Assembly (NCBI RefSeq): GCF_030453725.1
Contig: NZ_JAKDJU010000039.1
Coordinates: 1-21,356, forward strand
DNA length: 21,356 nt
Direction: 5' to 3'
Origin: Brevibacterium picturae
GTDB taxonomy: Bacteria > Actinomycetota > Actinomycetes > Actinomycetales > Brevibacteriaceae
Of this stretch, positions 15,409 through 21,356 are shown piece after piece; the first letter of the stretch is position 1; each line of letters begins with the position of its first letter. A program made the position numbers and the translations under genes. The notes beneath the pieces were generated by a model. The model saw only the letters and a program-made list of their open reading frames with translations. It was not told where the DNA came from and did no database searches.

Positions 15409-16185
15409 TCAGAGGTTGATCGTGACGTCGCCCTTTTCGCGCAGTTTCTTAGCGTACTTCTGAGTCGCCTGGGTAGACTTCTGGCTCTTCACCTGCTTCT
15501 CGAGCTGCGGACGCATCTCCTCGAGCGGGGGGACCTCCTGGGCCTGCTGGCCGCCCTGCTGAGCCATCTGCTCCTGCTGGGTCTTCGCCTGCTGATAGGC
15601 CTGGCCGATCTCTTCGCCGCTGACCTTGAACTCGCCGTACTCGTCCTTGATGAGGTCTTCGATCGACAGCTGGGTCTTGAGCTCGGAATTGACCTTCTTC
15701 TCGTCCATGCCCTGCTTCTTCATGGCCGCGAGGAAGTCCTTCTTGCTCATCTGGCTCGACTTGGCGGACTCGCCGAGGGCCTTGTCGACGTCCTTGTCAG
15801 AGACCTCGATGCCGCGCTCGTCGGCTTCCTGGCTCAGCAATTCGGTGCTCACGAGGTTCTCGGCCGTCTGGGTCTTCAGCTGCTTCTCGTCGACCTGCTG
15901 ACCGGACTGCTGTGACTGCATCTGCATCTGCTGGTACTGGGTCTCGTAGAGGGGGACGAAGTCGTCCTTCGTGATCTTCTCGCCGTTGACCTCGGCGACG
16001 ACATCGGGAATGCCGTCCGTGTTCGGTTTGCCGTTCTGGCTCTGGGCCTGGTCTTTGCCCTGGCCCTGCTCGGCCGCGGCGGAGGTCTTCTCTTCCGCTG
16101 GCTTGTCCTCGGGTGAACCGCAAGCGGCGAAGGCCACCACGGACACGGACAGGGCAAGGCCCAGCAACCACTTGCTCTTCTGCAC
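15409..16185 (-). CDS. SurA_N domain-containing lipoprotein
   Basis: A predicted exported lipoprotein chaperone-like protein of 258 residues. The signal peptide ends in AFAAC, giving Cys22 as the lipid-modified residue, followed by a Lys/Glu/Gln-rich linker. The SurA N-terminal chaperone fold covers about 55-185, starting VVAEVNGEKITKDDF. After that comes a Gln-rich helix (QQAKTQQEQMAQQGGQQAQE) and a C-terminal helix resembling the chaperone tail. No parvulin domain is present, so no prolyl isomerase activity is expected. Start: the GTG at 16191 overlaps the AGGAG itself, while the GTG at 16185 has AGGAG with a 5-nt spacing and is preferred. It appears monocistronic, with its own terminator. 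Confidence 0.85.
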   Translation of the reverse strand: MQKSKWLLGLALSVSVVAFAACGSPEDKPAEEKTSAAAEQGQGKDQAQSQNGKPNTDGIPDVVAEVNGEKITKDDFVPLYETQYQQMQMQSQQSGQQVDEKQLKTQTAENLVSTELLSQEADERGIEVSDKDVDKALGESAKSSQMSKKDFLAAMKKQGMDEKKVNSELKTQLSIEDLIKDEYGEFKVSGEEIGQAYQQAKTQQEQMAQQGGQQAQEVPPLEEMRPQLEKQVKSQKSTQATQKYAKKLREKGDVTINL

Positions 16186-16325
16186 ATTCACTCCTGATGT
16201 CGGGATCAGCCTGCCAGGCTAACAGTCGCGATTCACCGAAGTATGTGTGGAGGATGAATGTCGCTTGGCAAGCCTAGTTGGGATGGTTCGGCAGAGTGGT
16301 TCCACCGCTTCGAAGCCGTCTTCGC

Positions 16326-16350
16326 CTTGTCTCTATGGCTTGTCTCTATG
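16326..16350. repeat. 13-nt tandem duplication (first)
   Basis: CTTGTCTCTATG occurs at 16326 and at 16339, with a one-base spacer that gives a 13-nt period. It is non-coding and lies upstream of the VOC gene. Confidence 0.8.
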
Positions 16351-16400
16351 TCGCGTCAGCGGCTGCAGATAGACTCGTTAGGAATCAGGTGTGCGGTCGG

Positions 16401-16426
16401 CTCTCACGGAGACCTCTCACGGAGAC
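16401..16426. repeat. 13-nt tandem duplication (second)
   Basis: Two identical, adjacent copies of CTCTCACGGAGAC (16401-16413 and 16414-16426), 25 nt upstream of the VOC gene start. Confidence 0.9.
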
Positions 16427-16451
16427 CGGGCCACGGACGAGAGGTTCAATC

Positions 16452-16808
16452 ATGGAATCGAGATTTCGCGGTGTGTTCCTGACCTGCGCGGACGCCGAGG
16501 TGACGGCTGAATTCTACCGAGATGTCGCCGGGGTGCCGTTGGAGGCAGTCGGCAGCGATGAATACACCTACTGGATGCTGGACCTGGATGGCGTTCAGGT
16601 CGCCCTCCACGATGCGAAGGCGTTCGCGGACTACAGCTTCCCGCCCAACCCGGAGTCCAACCTCACCCACCTCTACTTCCGGATCCCCGATCTGCACGCG
16701 TTCCTCAAACATGTGCGGGGCGTGGGTGCCCCGCTGGTCGACGTCGACGAAGTCGTTGCCACGGTCGAAGACCCCGACGGACGGAAGGTCATGTTCGGTA
16801 CGGCCTAA
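16452..16808 (+). CDS. VOC superfamily (glyoxalase/dioxygenase fold) protein
   Basis: A 118-residue single-domain protein of the vicinal oxygen chelate fold. It has two beta-alpha-beta-beta-beta modules: RFRGVFLTCADAEVTAEFYRDVAGVPLE with YWMLDLDGVQVALHD, then NLTHLYFRIPDLHAFLKHVR with VATVEDPDGRKVMFG (each quoted in part, 4-31, 40-54, 70-89 and 102-117). Likely metal-ligand positions include the His in ALHD, the His in NLTHLYF and the Glu in VEDPDG. Members include glyoxalases, extradiol dioxygenases and antibiotic-binding proteins, so no substrate is assigned. The ATG at 16452 follows GAGAGG. The frame is open upstream to 16278 but has no family match there. It stands alone on the plus strand. 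Confidence 0.75.
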   Translation: MESRFRGVFLTCADAEVTAEFYRDVAGVPLEAVGSDEYTYWMLDLDGVQVALHDAKAFADYSFPPNPESNLTHLYFRIPDLHAFLKHVRGVGAPLVDVDEVVATVEDPDGRKVMFGTA

Positions 16809-16847
16809 CCCTTCGAACAACCTCCATTTGTTTTCACCCCGCACATG

Positions 16848-16885
16848 CACGCGCTGGCAGCACTTTCACGCGCTGGCAGCACTTT
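16848..16885. repeat. 19-nt tandem duplication downstream of the VOC gene
   Basis: Two exact adjacent copies of CACGCGCTGGCAGCACTTT (16848-16866 and 16867-16885), followed by a partial third (CACGC). It ends at the stop codon of the epoxide hydrolase remnant. Confidence 0.9.
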
Positions 16886-17412
16886 CACGCAGTGTCAGCG
16901 AGCACTGCGGCAAGTCCCTGTCGCACGTCGGTGATGAAGTGCTCGGGGAGTTCGAGAGAAGGAAAATGGCCTCCGTTTTCAGCTGCTCTCCACCGGACGA
17001 TGTTCCGGTCCCGTTCTTGGGACCAGGCGCGTGGATACTTCTCAATGTCGTGGGGATACATGATGACGGCAGACGGCACGTCGACACGCAGTTCTGGATC
17101 CAGTGAGTCGTGGCTTTCGAAGTAGATGCGAGCCGACGAGGCACCGGTGCGTGTCAGCCAGTACAGGGTGACGTTATCGAGAAGTCTGTCACGGGAAATC
17201 GTCTCAAAAGGACTGTCCTCCGTGTCGGTCCACTCGGCGAATTCGGCGACACTGCCCGGCCAGCCGTGCGTCAGGATCAGAGGAACGGCGTCGGCGCGAG
17301 CGGAGCGACGGTGCAGGAAGTGAATTCCGAGATCGCCGATGGTCGTACGGAACTGGCCGATCTCGTTGAGGCGGTCCTCGAAGGCTCGCCATGAGTAATC
17401 AGTGGCCCAATA
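16885..17412 (-). pseudogene. Epoxide hydrolase (alpha/beta-hydrolase) remnant with internal deletion
   Basis: The family homology begins at YWATDYSWRAFEDRLN, includes RTTIGDLGIHFLH and the oxyanion motif HGWPGSVAEF, and then jumps directly to AEWTDTEDSPFETISRDRLLDN, a segment that in intact enzymes lies well over 100 residues later. Missing between them is the nucleophile elbow (usually GGDWG) and the start of the lid. The C-terminal part is intact, including GGHFPSLELPE with the catalytic-position His. The N-terminal part of the EHN domain is also missing: upstream codons run into the 3' end of the quinone reductase gene and contain no start codon. At the join (17234-17250) TCGGCGA is repeated, consistent with a deletion between short repeats. 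Product inactive as an epoxide hydrolase, if made at all. Confidence 0.82.
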
Positions 17413-17444
17413 TTGGCTCTCCTGCTCGTCCTGTGTGATTGTGG

Positions 17445-18272
17445 TCAGTTGCGTGTGTGGATCCGGACTCCGTGCTCTCCGGGCCTGACATGTGGTTCGA
17501 GTTCCCACTCGCAGGAGTATTCACCGGCGAACTGCGGTCTGTAAGGAACTTCCGGATCGATGAATAGGCGGTCCAGGCGGGCCAGGAGCTTCTCACGTGC
17601 CCGTCCGTAGTCGGTGAGACGGTCAGCGCTGGGAAGCGCCAGCGGGGGCACGACGTTCATGCCCGTATAGGCGAAGGTGCCGTGTAGGAGCCCGAAAAGC
17701 AGTTCGTTGAGCTCACCGGACTTCCCGCGTGGACCAATCGCTTTCGGCCTATCGCCGAGTGTGGTGAGAACCAGTGCACGCTTGCCGACGAAGGGGCCCT
17801 GTTCGAATCGCAGTCTCCGGCCCGTCCTCGGATCGGAGCCGAAGGCGAAACCGCTGACAAAGACTCGGTCGAACCAGCCCTTGAGGATCGCGGGCATCCC
17901 GTACCACCAGAGCGGGAATTGGATGACAATCGCCTCGGCGGCCAGGAGCTTCGCCTGCTCATGAGCAATGTCTGATGGTTGCTCGCCGGCCAGATAGGCA
18001 CTGCGAGTGTCGCTGCTGACGTGGAATGGTTTCGCGGCCTCCGTGGAGTTGTGCCCGCCGGCGCCGTTATGCCCGTTTGCGGGCCCATGTCCGCCGTCCT
18101 TTGGGCGGACGACGGGATCCCAGTCCATGGCGTAGAGGTCTGACTCGAGGACCGAATGACCGCCTCGGCGCAGGTGAGCGATTCCGTCACTGCGCAGGCT
18201 GCCATTGAGCGACCGCGGCTCGGGGTGCGCACTGACCCAGAGGATTGAGGGTGAGCTGTCGTTTCCTTGCAT
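17445..18272 (-). CDS. NAD(P)H:quinone oxidoreductase, flavodoxin-like fold
   Basis: A soluble FMN/FAD-dependent reductase of the NQO1/KefF/MdaB-like superfamily that reduces quinones by two electrons. In the 275-residue protein, AHPEPRSLNG (15-24) is the phosphate-binding opening of the flavodoxin fold. QFPLWWYGMPAILKGWFDRV (118-137) is the family's hallmark flavin-contact helix, and LTTLGDRP lies further on. An insert at about 58-76 is Gly/His/Asn-rich (GGHGPANGHNGAGGHN). The ATG at 18272 has only a weak ribosome binding site (GAGG too close). It is divergent from an HxlR-family regulator with 84 nt between starts, so it is very likely that regulator's target. Confidence 0.88.
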   Translation of the reverse strand: MQGNDSSPSILWVSAHPEPRSLNGSLRSDGIAHLRRGGHSVLESDLYAMDWDPVVRPKDGGHGPANGHNGAGGHNSTEAAKPFHVSSDTRSAYLAGEQPSDIAHEQAKLLAAEAIVIQFPLWWYGMPAILKGWFDRVFVSGFAFGSDPRTGRRLRFEQGPFVGKRALVLTTLGDRPKAIGPRGKSGELNELLFGLLHGTFAYTGMNVVPPLALPSADRLTDYGRAREKLLARLDRLFIDPEVPYRPQFAGEYSCEWELEPHVRPGEHGVRIHTRN

Positions 18273-18356
18273 ACCTCGATCGTCCAGGCATACGGTAAGT
18301 GTGTCTAGTACGGATATTTTTGTCCCTATGGGTAAATTTTACGGTGAAGTGGAGGA
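18273..18356. promoter_or_regulatory. Divergent promoter/operator region of the quinone reductase and HxlR genes
   Basis: An 84-nt A/T-richer segment. It contains a perfect palindrome GTAAA-T-TTTAC (18332-18342), a CCC-TAT-GGG inverted repeat (18324-18332), and three copies of TACGG at 18291, 18309 and 18340. These are the best operator candidates for the HxlR protein; which one it binds is not known. Confidence 0.5.
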
Positions 18357-18719
18357 ATGGTGCGTCTGCCGGTGTCACGAGCAATGGAAGTCTGCCCGGT
18401 CGAAGTCGCGGTCTCCGCTGTGGGAGGCACGTGGAAACTGACCCTCATCAAACATCTTTTGGACGGAACCCGCCGCTTCAATGAGCTCGGTCGTCTCGTG
18501 CCGCTGGCCAACACCAAAACGCTGACACGCCAGCTGCGTGATCTCGAAGAGGACGGAATCGTCCACCGCACGGTCTATCCCGAGGTGCCGCCACGAGTCG
18601 AATACTCTCTGACTGCCTTGGGCCGAACACTCGAGCCCATTGTGATGGCCATGAACGAATGGGGCGCGGAGTTTGCTCAAGAACACCGATCGGCTCCCGA
18701 GTATGTGACTCAGAAGTAG
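18357..18719 (+). CDS. HxlR-family winged-helix regulator, probable redox or quinone sensor
   Basis: A 120-residue MarR-like winged-helix protein of the HxlR group. The DNA-binding domain spans about 20-85: GGTWKLTLIKHLLDGTRRFNEL in two parts (23-32, 33-44), then NTKTLTRQLRDLEEDGIVHR and the wing YPEVPPRVEYSLT. Cys13, in VCPVEVA, sits at the N-terminal position where redox-sensing members such as YodB keep their reactive cysteine. GGAGG lies 1 nt before the ATG at 18357 and 4 nt before a GTG at 18360, so translation may begin at either; an ATG at 18384 would still keep Cys13. It is divergent from a quinone reductase gene, the usual arrangement for this type of sensor. Confidence 0.87.
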   Translation: MVRLPVSRAMEVCPVEVAVSAVGGTWKLTLIKHLLDGTRRFNELGRLVPLANTKTLTRQLRDLEEDGIVHRTVYPEVPPRVEYSLTALGRTLEPIVMAMNEWGAEFAQEHRSAPEYVTQK

Positions 18720-18741
18720 CCTGCCTCAGAGGTGATGGGCC

Positions 18742-19290
18742 TCAGTTCGCAGGCTCGTACGCCGAGTAGACGACTCCACTGGAGAACGACTTCGAATCGA
18801 CCAGCCGCAGCCGAGGCGCCTCTGCGTCATCGGGGAAGAAGCCGCGTCCGCGCCCCTGCCACACCGGGTAGGTGAACATCCGGTACTCATCGATGAGTCC
18901 GGCGGTGATGAGCGCATGCGCCAGGGTGATGCTGCCGGTGACGATCACGTCCCGGCCCGGTTCATCGCGCATCGCTGTCACAGCCTGCAGCGGATCCGTA
19001 CCGATGACGGTCGAGTTCTGCCACTCCGGGTCGGTCAGCCTTGTCGAGACGACGCGTTTGTCGATCTGATTGAGATGATCGGCGACCCCGGTGACGTCAT
19101 CGCTCTGGTGCGGCCAGTAGCCTCGGAAGTCTTCGAAGGTCTGCCGCCCGAGCAGCAGCACATCCTCGTTGGCTGACTGCCGCATGAGTTCTGCTGACAG
19201 CTCCTCGTCCTGGGCCTGCGGGTCGAACCAGTCGTCGAGCATTTCGATTCGACCGTCGAGGGTCATGTTCTGAGTGATGATGATGCGCAC
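18742..19290 (-). CDS. Dihydrofolate reductase-fold (RibD C-terminal-like) protein
   Basis: A 182-residue protein of the DHFR/RibD-C superfamily, NADPH-dependent reductases of mostly unknown substrate. Visible features are the first strand RIIITQNMTLDGRIE, then DVLLLGRQTFEDFRGYWP (43-60), the nucleotide-binding segment DVIVTGSITLAHALITAGLIDEYR split over about 115-138, and PVWQGRGRGFFPD. The GTG at 19290 has GAGGAG 7 nt upstream; an upstream GTG at 19317 would put that Shine-Dalgarno inside the gene and is rejected. It ends 22 nt from the convergent HxlR gene. Confidence 0.8.
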   Translation of the reverse strand: MRIIITQNMTLDGRIEMLDDWFDPQAQDEELSAELMRQSANEDVLLLGRQTFEDFRGYWPHQSDDVTGVADHLNQIDKRVVSTRLTDPEWQNSTVIGTDPLQAVTAMRDEPGRDVIVTGSITLAHALITAGLIDEYRMFTYPVWQGRGRGFFPDDAEAPRLRLVDSKSFSSGVVYSAYEPAN

Positions 19291-19324
19291 GGCGGTCTCC
19301 TCGTCGAGTGTCGTCACCCACTAC

Positions 19325-19383
19325 GGTACGCACGACGGGGCCCGAGGTCCATGGTTGCGTACCGAACTCATGGATCTCGGGCC
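19325..19383. terminator. 15-bp hairpin with interlocking second stem
   Basis: GGCCCGAGGTCCATG (19339-19353) pairs with CATGGATCTCGGGCC (19369-19383), with one G-T position. The loop contains TGCGTACC (19356-19363), which is the exact complement of GGTACGCA (19325-19332) outside the stem. It lies downstream of the MFS remnant and upstream of the DHFR-fold gene on the minus strand, so it may be the former gene's terminator or a leader structure. Confidence 0.5.
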
Positions 19384-19423
19384 TTTCCAGAGCGACGGCG
19401 CCGGGCATCGCAAAACGGGGTGA

Positions 19424-19768
19424 TCAGGCGTGGTACTCGGCGTGCTCCGCGGTCTCGATCACATGCGATTCGGGTGCGCTGCGCTTGATCACCAGCACCA
19501 CGAGGGCTCCGGCCAATGCTGCCCCGGAACCGATGATGAAGCAGGTGCGGAAGGCCGCCTCGGCGGGGTTTGCCGCCTCAGCCACCGACACGGTTCGGCT
19601 GGTGAGCACAATGGCCATCACGGCACCTGCCACGGTGGTGCCCATCGACCGCATGAGGGAGTTGACACCGACCCCGGCGCCAGCCTCGGCGGTGGGAGTT
19701 CTCGAGGATCAGCGTTGGCATGGCCGTGTACCCGATCCCGACCCCCGCCGAGGCGTCGCTCAGCGCAT
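19424..19768 (-). pseudogene. 3' remnant of a multi-TM MFS drug transporter, frameshifted and truncated
   Basis: The last two TM segments of an EmrB/QacA-like 14-TM transporter survive. One frame reads ALSDASAGVGIGYTAMPTLILEN (about 19695-19765). After an indel near 19691-19700 the next frame continues TAEAGAGVGVNSLMRSMGTTVAGAVMAIVL and runs to the stop at 19424. The second frame has a TGA just upstream of the shift, which confirms that the frames are not joined. Everything upstream of about 19768 is gone. The surviving tail ends in a short charged tail with two His (ETAEHAEYHA). Confidence 0.8.
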
Positions 19769-19899
19769 TTGCTGTCGGTCTCGACGCCCTCGACGCCCTC
19801 GACGCCCTCGGCGACCGAGTCGATGACTTCCTCGCGGACCTTGCTCGCTTCGTCTCAGCCTATGACAGCGCGGTCAGGCCGGAGGCCGATCAGGCGTGA
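19720..19899 (+). other. Possible C-terminal fragment of a lost plus-strand gene (59 codons open)
   Basis: The frame starting at the ATG at 19720 is antisense to the MFS remnant for its first 16 codons. It then continues through an LDA repeat into DRVDDFLADLARFVSAYDSAVR and stops at 19899. The second half has a coding-like preference for G/C in third positions and an amphipathic helical pattern, unlike a random frame. I do not recognise a family. Best reading: the 3' end of an unrelated gene joined to the broken transporter at about 19766-19780. Confidence 0.35.
19780..19806. repeat. Three 9-nt tandem repeats at the junction of two gene remnants
   Basis: CTCGACGCC is repeated three times (19780-19806), followed by a variant CTCGGCGAC. 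It lies where the minus-strand MFS homology stops and the plus-strand coding-like fragment begins. Confidence 0.8.
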
Positions 19900-20007
19900 G
19901 TGAGCGGCGGAAGATTCGGCACCGTCGCCGAATTCCCCGGGCGCGGTATCGGCATTCTCAGTAGAGTCGGACTCACAGCTCATTCGGCCCGAAGGAGAAC
20001 CGCGCCC

Positions 20008-21234
20008 ATGTCCGCACCGCCAACCACATCATCGTCCGCCGCTGCCCCAGATTTCCGCACCGAAGCACAGAGCCTCCACGACGATCTCGTCACCTTGCGC
20101 CGCACCCTGCACGCCAATCCCGAGCTCGGCTTCCAGCTGCCCTTCACCCAGAAGACCGTCGTGGATGAACTCGAAGGTCTCGGGCTCGAGATCACGACAG
20201 GGGAGTCACTGACCTCGATCGTTGCCGTGCTCAAGGGAGGGCGCCCCGGACCTGCCGTGCTGCTGCGTGGGGACATGGATGCCCTGCCCGTGGCCGAGGA
20301 CACCGGCCTTCACTACGCGTCGACGAACGGCAATATGCACGCCTGCGGCCACGACATGCACACCGCCGGCCTCGTCGGTGCGGCTCGTCTGCTCGCCGCG
20401 CACCGCAACGAGTTGCCCGGTTCCATCGTGTTCATGTTCCAACCCGCCGAGGAGGTTGAGGGAGGTGCCGAGCCGATGATCGCCGAGGGTGTGCTCGAGG
20501 CCGCCGGGGTGCCTGTCATCGCCGCATACGGAATCCATGTTGAGGCCGACAAGCGCGGAAGGTTCACCACCAAGGGCGGGCCGCTGATGGCAGGATTCGC
20601 CGACCTCAATCTGACTGTTCACGGCGCCGGCGGCCACAGCTCCCAACCGCAGGCCACCCGTGACCCGGTGCCTGCCGTCGCCGAGATAGCACTCGCGCTG
20701 AATACGATGACGACCCGCTCCTTCGACATCTTCGATCCCGTCGTCGTCTCCGTGACTCAGCTCGAGGGCTCACAGGCCAGCAACATCATCCCGGACACCG
20801 CGAAGCTCACCGCCTCGGTACGCTACCTCTCCGCGGATTCGATCGCTCTGCTTCAGCAGCGTGTACCCGAGATCGCCGAGAACATTGCGCGGGCACACAG
20901 GTGCACCGCCGAGGTGGACTTCAGGATCGGCTTCCCCGTGACCGTGAACAACCCTGCCGAGACAGGAGTCGTCATCGACCGCCTCGGCGAGGCCTTCGGC
21001 AGCGAGCACGTCGAGGAGATGGCCGTGCCGCGGATGGGGTCGGAGGACTTCTCCTACGTGCTCGAGAAGGTACCGGGCACGTTCGTGTTCCTCGGAGCCA
21101 CGCCCGAGGGCGTCGACCCCAACGCGGAGACGAACCACTCGCCCAGAGTTGTCTTCGACGACGGGCTCCTCGGCGACCAGGCCGCGGCGCTGGCGCATCT
21201 GGCGTTCACGCGTTTGGCGGACGAGGTGCGCTGA
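20008..21234 (+). CDS. M20 family amidohydrolase (hippurate hydrolase / N-acyl-amino-acid amidohydrolase-like)
   Basis: A zinc/manganese-type peptidase-fold hydrolase that removes acyl groups from N-acyl amino acids or related amides. The 408-residue protein has RRTLHANPELGF (31-42), GDMDALPV (88-95), the metal-binding HACGHDMHTA (111-120, with Cys113 and His115), PAEE (146-149) with the catalytic Glu and a metal Glu, His177, and a C-terminal NHSP His ligand. The dimerisation/lid domain lies at about 190-300 (GAGGHSSQPQ). The start at 20008 has AAGGAG 10 nt upstream; the frame is open to 19900 but that extension looks non-coding. An IAA-amino-acid or benzoyl-glycine substrate would fit the family, but it cannot be read from sequence. 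Confidence 0.92.
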   Translation: MSAPPTTSSSAAAPDFRTEAQSLHDDLVTLRRTLHANPELGFQLPFTQKTVVDELEGLGLEITTGESLTSIVAVLKGGRPGPAVLLRGDMDALPVAEDTGLHYASTNGNMHACGHDMHTAGLVGAARLLAAHRNELPGSIVFMFQPAEEVEGGAEPMIAEGVLEAAGVPVIAAYGIHVEADKRGRFTTKGGPLMAGFADLNLTVHGAGGHSSQPQATRDPVPAVAEIALALNTMTTRSFDIFDPVVVSVTQLEGSQASNIIPDTAKLTASVRYLSADSIALLQQRVPEIAENIARAHRCTAEVDFRIGFPVTVNNPAETGVVIDRLGEAFGSEHVEEMAVPRMGSEDFSYVLEKVPGTFVFLGATPEGVDPNAETNHSPRVVFDDGLLGDQAAALAHLAFTRLADEVR

Positions 21235-21329
21235 GGTGCCAGCGGGGCAGAGGCACCAGCTGCGCTGAGGCGCCAGCGGGGCTGAGACACCAGCTGCGCT
21301 GAGGCGCCAGCTGGCGCCGAGCCTCTTGG
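21228..21329. repeat. Three tandem 34-nt repeats at the end of the amidohydrolase gene
   Basis: GCGCTGAGG recurs at 21228, 21262 and 21296, a constant 34-nt period, with closely similar units (GCGCTGAGGCGCCAGC in copies two and three). The first copy begins inside the last codons of the gene and contains its stop. The third copy changes into a palindrome. Confidence 0.85.
21301..21327 (+). terminator. Probable terminator of the amidohydrolase gene
   Basis: GGCGCCAGCTGGCGCC (21303-21318) is a perfect palindrome, and GAGGC (21301-21305) can also pair with GCCTC (21321-21325), followed by TT. It is formed in the third copy of the 34-nt repeat array. Confidence 0.5.
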
Positions 21330-21356
21330 CCTGAGCTGCCCAGCCTGCCTGCGTCC

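Larger units (their letters stand above)
16192..16451. promoter_or_regulatory. Divergent upstream region of the SurA_N and VOC genes, with repeats
   Basis: No gene seen. A 6-1-6 palindrome AGCCTG-C-CAGGCT (16208-16220) lies 23 nt upstream of the SurA_N gene start, and TAGCCT within it on the minus strand could serve as a -10. Two separate 13-nt tandem duplications follow toward the VOC gene. Its plus-strand promoter is not identifiable by eye. Confidence 0.45.

Noticed and set aside
16255..16400. Segment with GGTTC-like stretches resembling a tRNA
   Set aside because: No acceptor stem, anticodon arm or CCA-ready 3' end can be folded.
16826..16840. CCATTTGTTTTC, similar to the reverse complement of operator B
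   Set aside because: It lacks the second half site and lies between unrelated convergent genes.
19430..19903. 157-codon plus-strand frame over the MFS remnant
   Set aside because: Gly/His/Arg-rich antisense frame. The minus strand shows clear transporter segments, and only the other frame's tail (19780-19899) looks coding.

Overview
The window looks like chromosomal DNA of a high-GC Gram-positive bacterium (Actinomycetota). The reasons are C/G-rich third codon positions, frequent GTG starts, GGAGG-type ribosome binding sites, terminators without T-tracts, actinobacterial lipoproteins and a TetR-controlled phenylacetate cluster. The mix of genes resembles Micrococcales such as Brevibacterium, but this is an impression from gene content and not a database result. 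I see no rRNA, tRNA, CRISPR array, prophage or insertion sequence.

Region 1 (about 40-11495) is a nearly complete phenylacetate (PAA) catabolic locus made of two divergent transcription units. The minus-strand unit is paaI (thioesterase), paaK (phenylacetate-CoA ligase) and a TetR-family regulator. The plus-strand unit is paaABCDE (ring 1,2-epoxidase and its reductase), a PaaJ-type thiolase, a PaaF-type enoyl-CoA hydratase, a PaaH-type 3-hydroxyacyl-CoA dehydrogenase and a PaaG-type isomerase. Most plus-strand genes overlap or nearly touch. PaaK makes PA-CoA, PaaABCE epoxidises it, PaaG isomerises the epoxide to the oxepin, and PaaF/H/J carry out the beta-oxidation steps to acetyl-CoA and succinyl-CoA. 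The ring-opening enzyme PaaZ is not in the window. The 645-nt divergent region holds two matching 5-2-5 inverted repeats, one facing each operon, which are the best candidates for operators of the TetR protein.

Region 2 (11503-16185, all minus strand) is envelope related. It holds a YdhK-type (DUF1541) lipoprotein behind a TVP38/TMEM64 membrane protein, then a probable operon of an OFA-family MFS transporter, a 56-residue one-TM partner and a 4-TM protein, and finally a SurA_N-domain lipoprotein followed by a strong 16-bp hairpin terminator.

Region 3 (16452-21234) is a patchwork: a VOC-fold protein, an epoxide hydrolase remnant that has lost its start and its nucleophile region, a divergent quinone-reductase/HxlR regulator pair, a dihydrofolate-reductase-fold protein, a frameshifted and truncated MFS remnant that abuts a possible foreign C-terminal fragment, and an intact M20 amidohydrolase. 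This end of the window is decaying or has been rearranged.

A recurring oddity is the number of short tandem duplications (periods 9-34 nt, at least ten loci). All of them lie in intergenic DNA or in segments encoding disordered linkers. In addition, most of the Paa proteins carry low-complexity terminal extensions.
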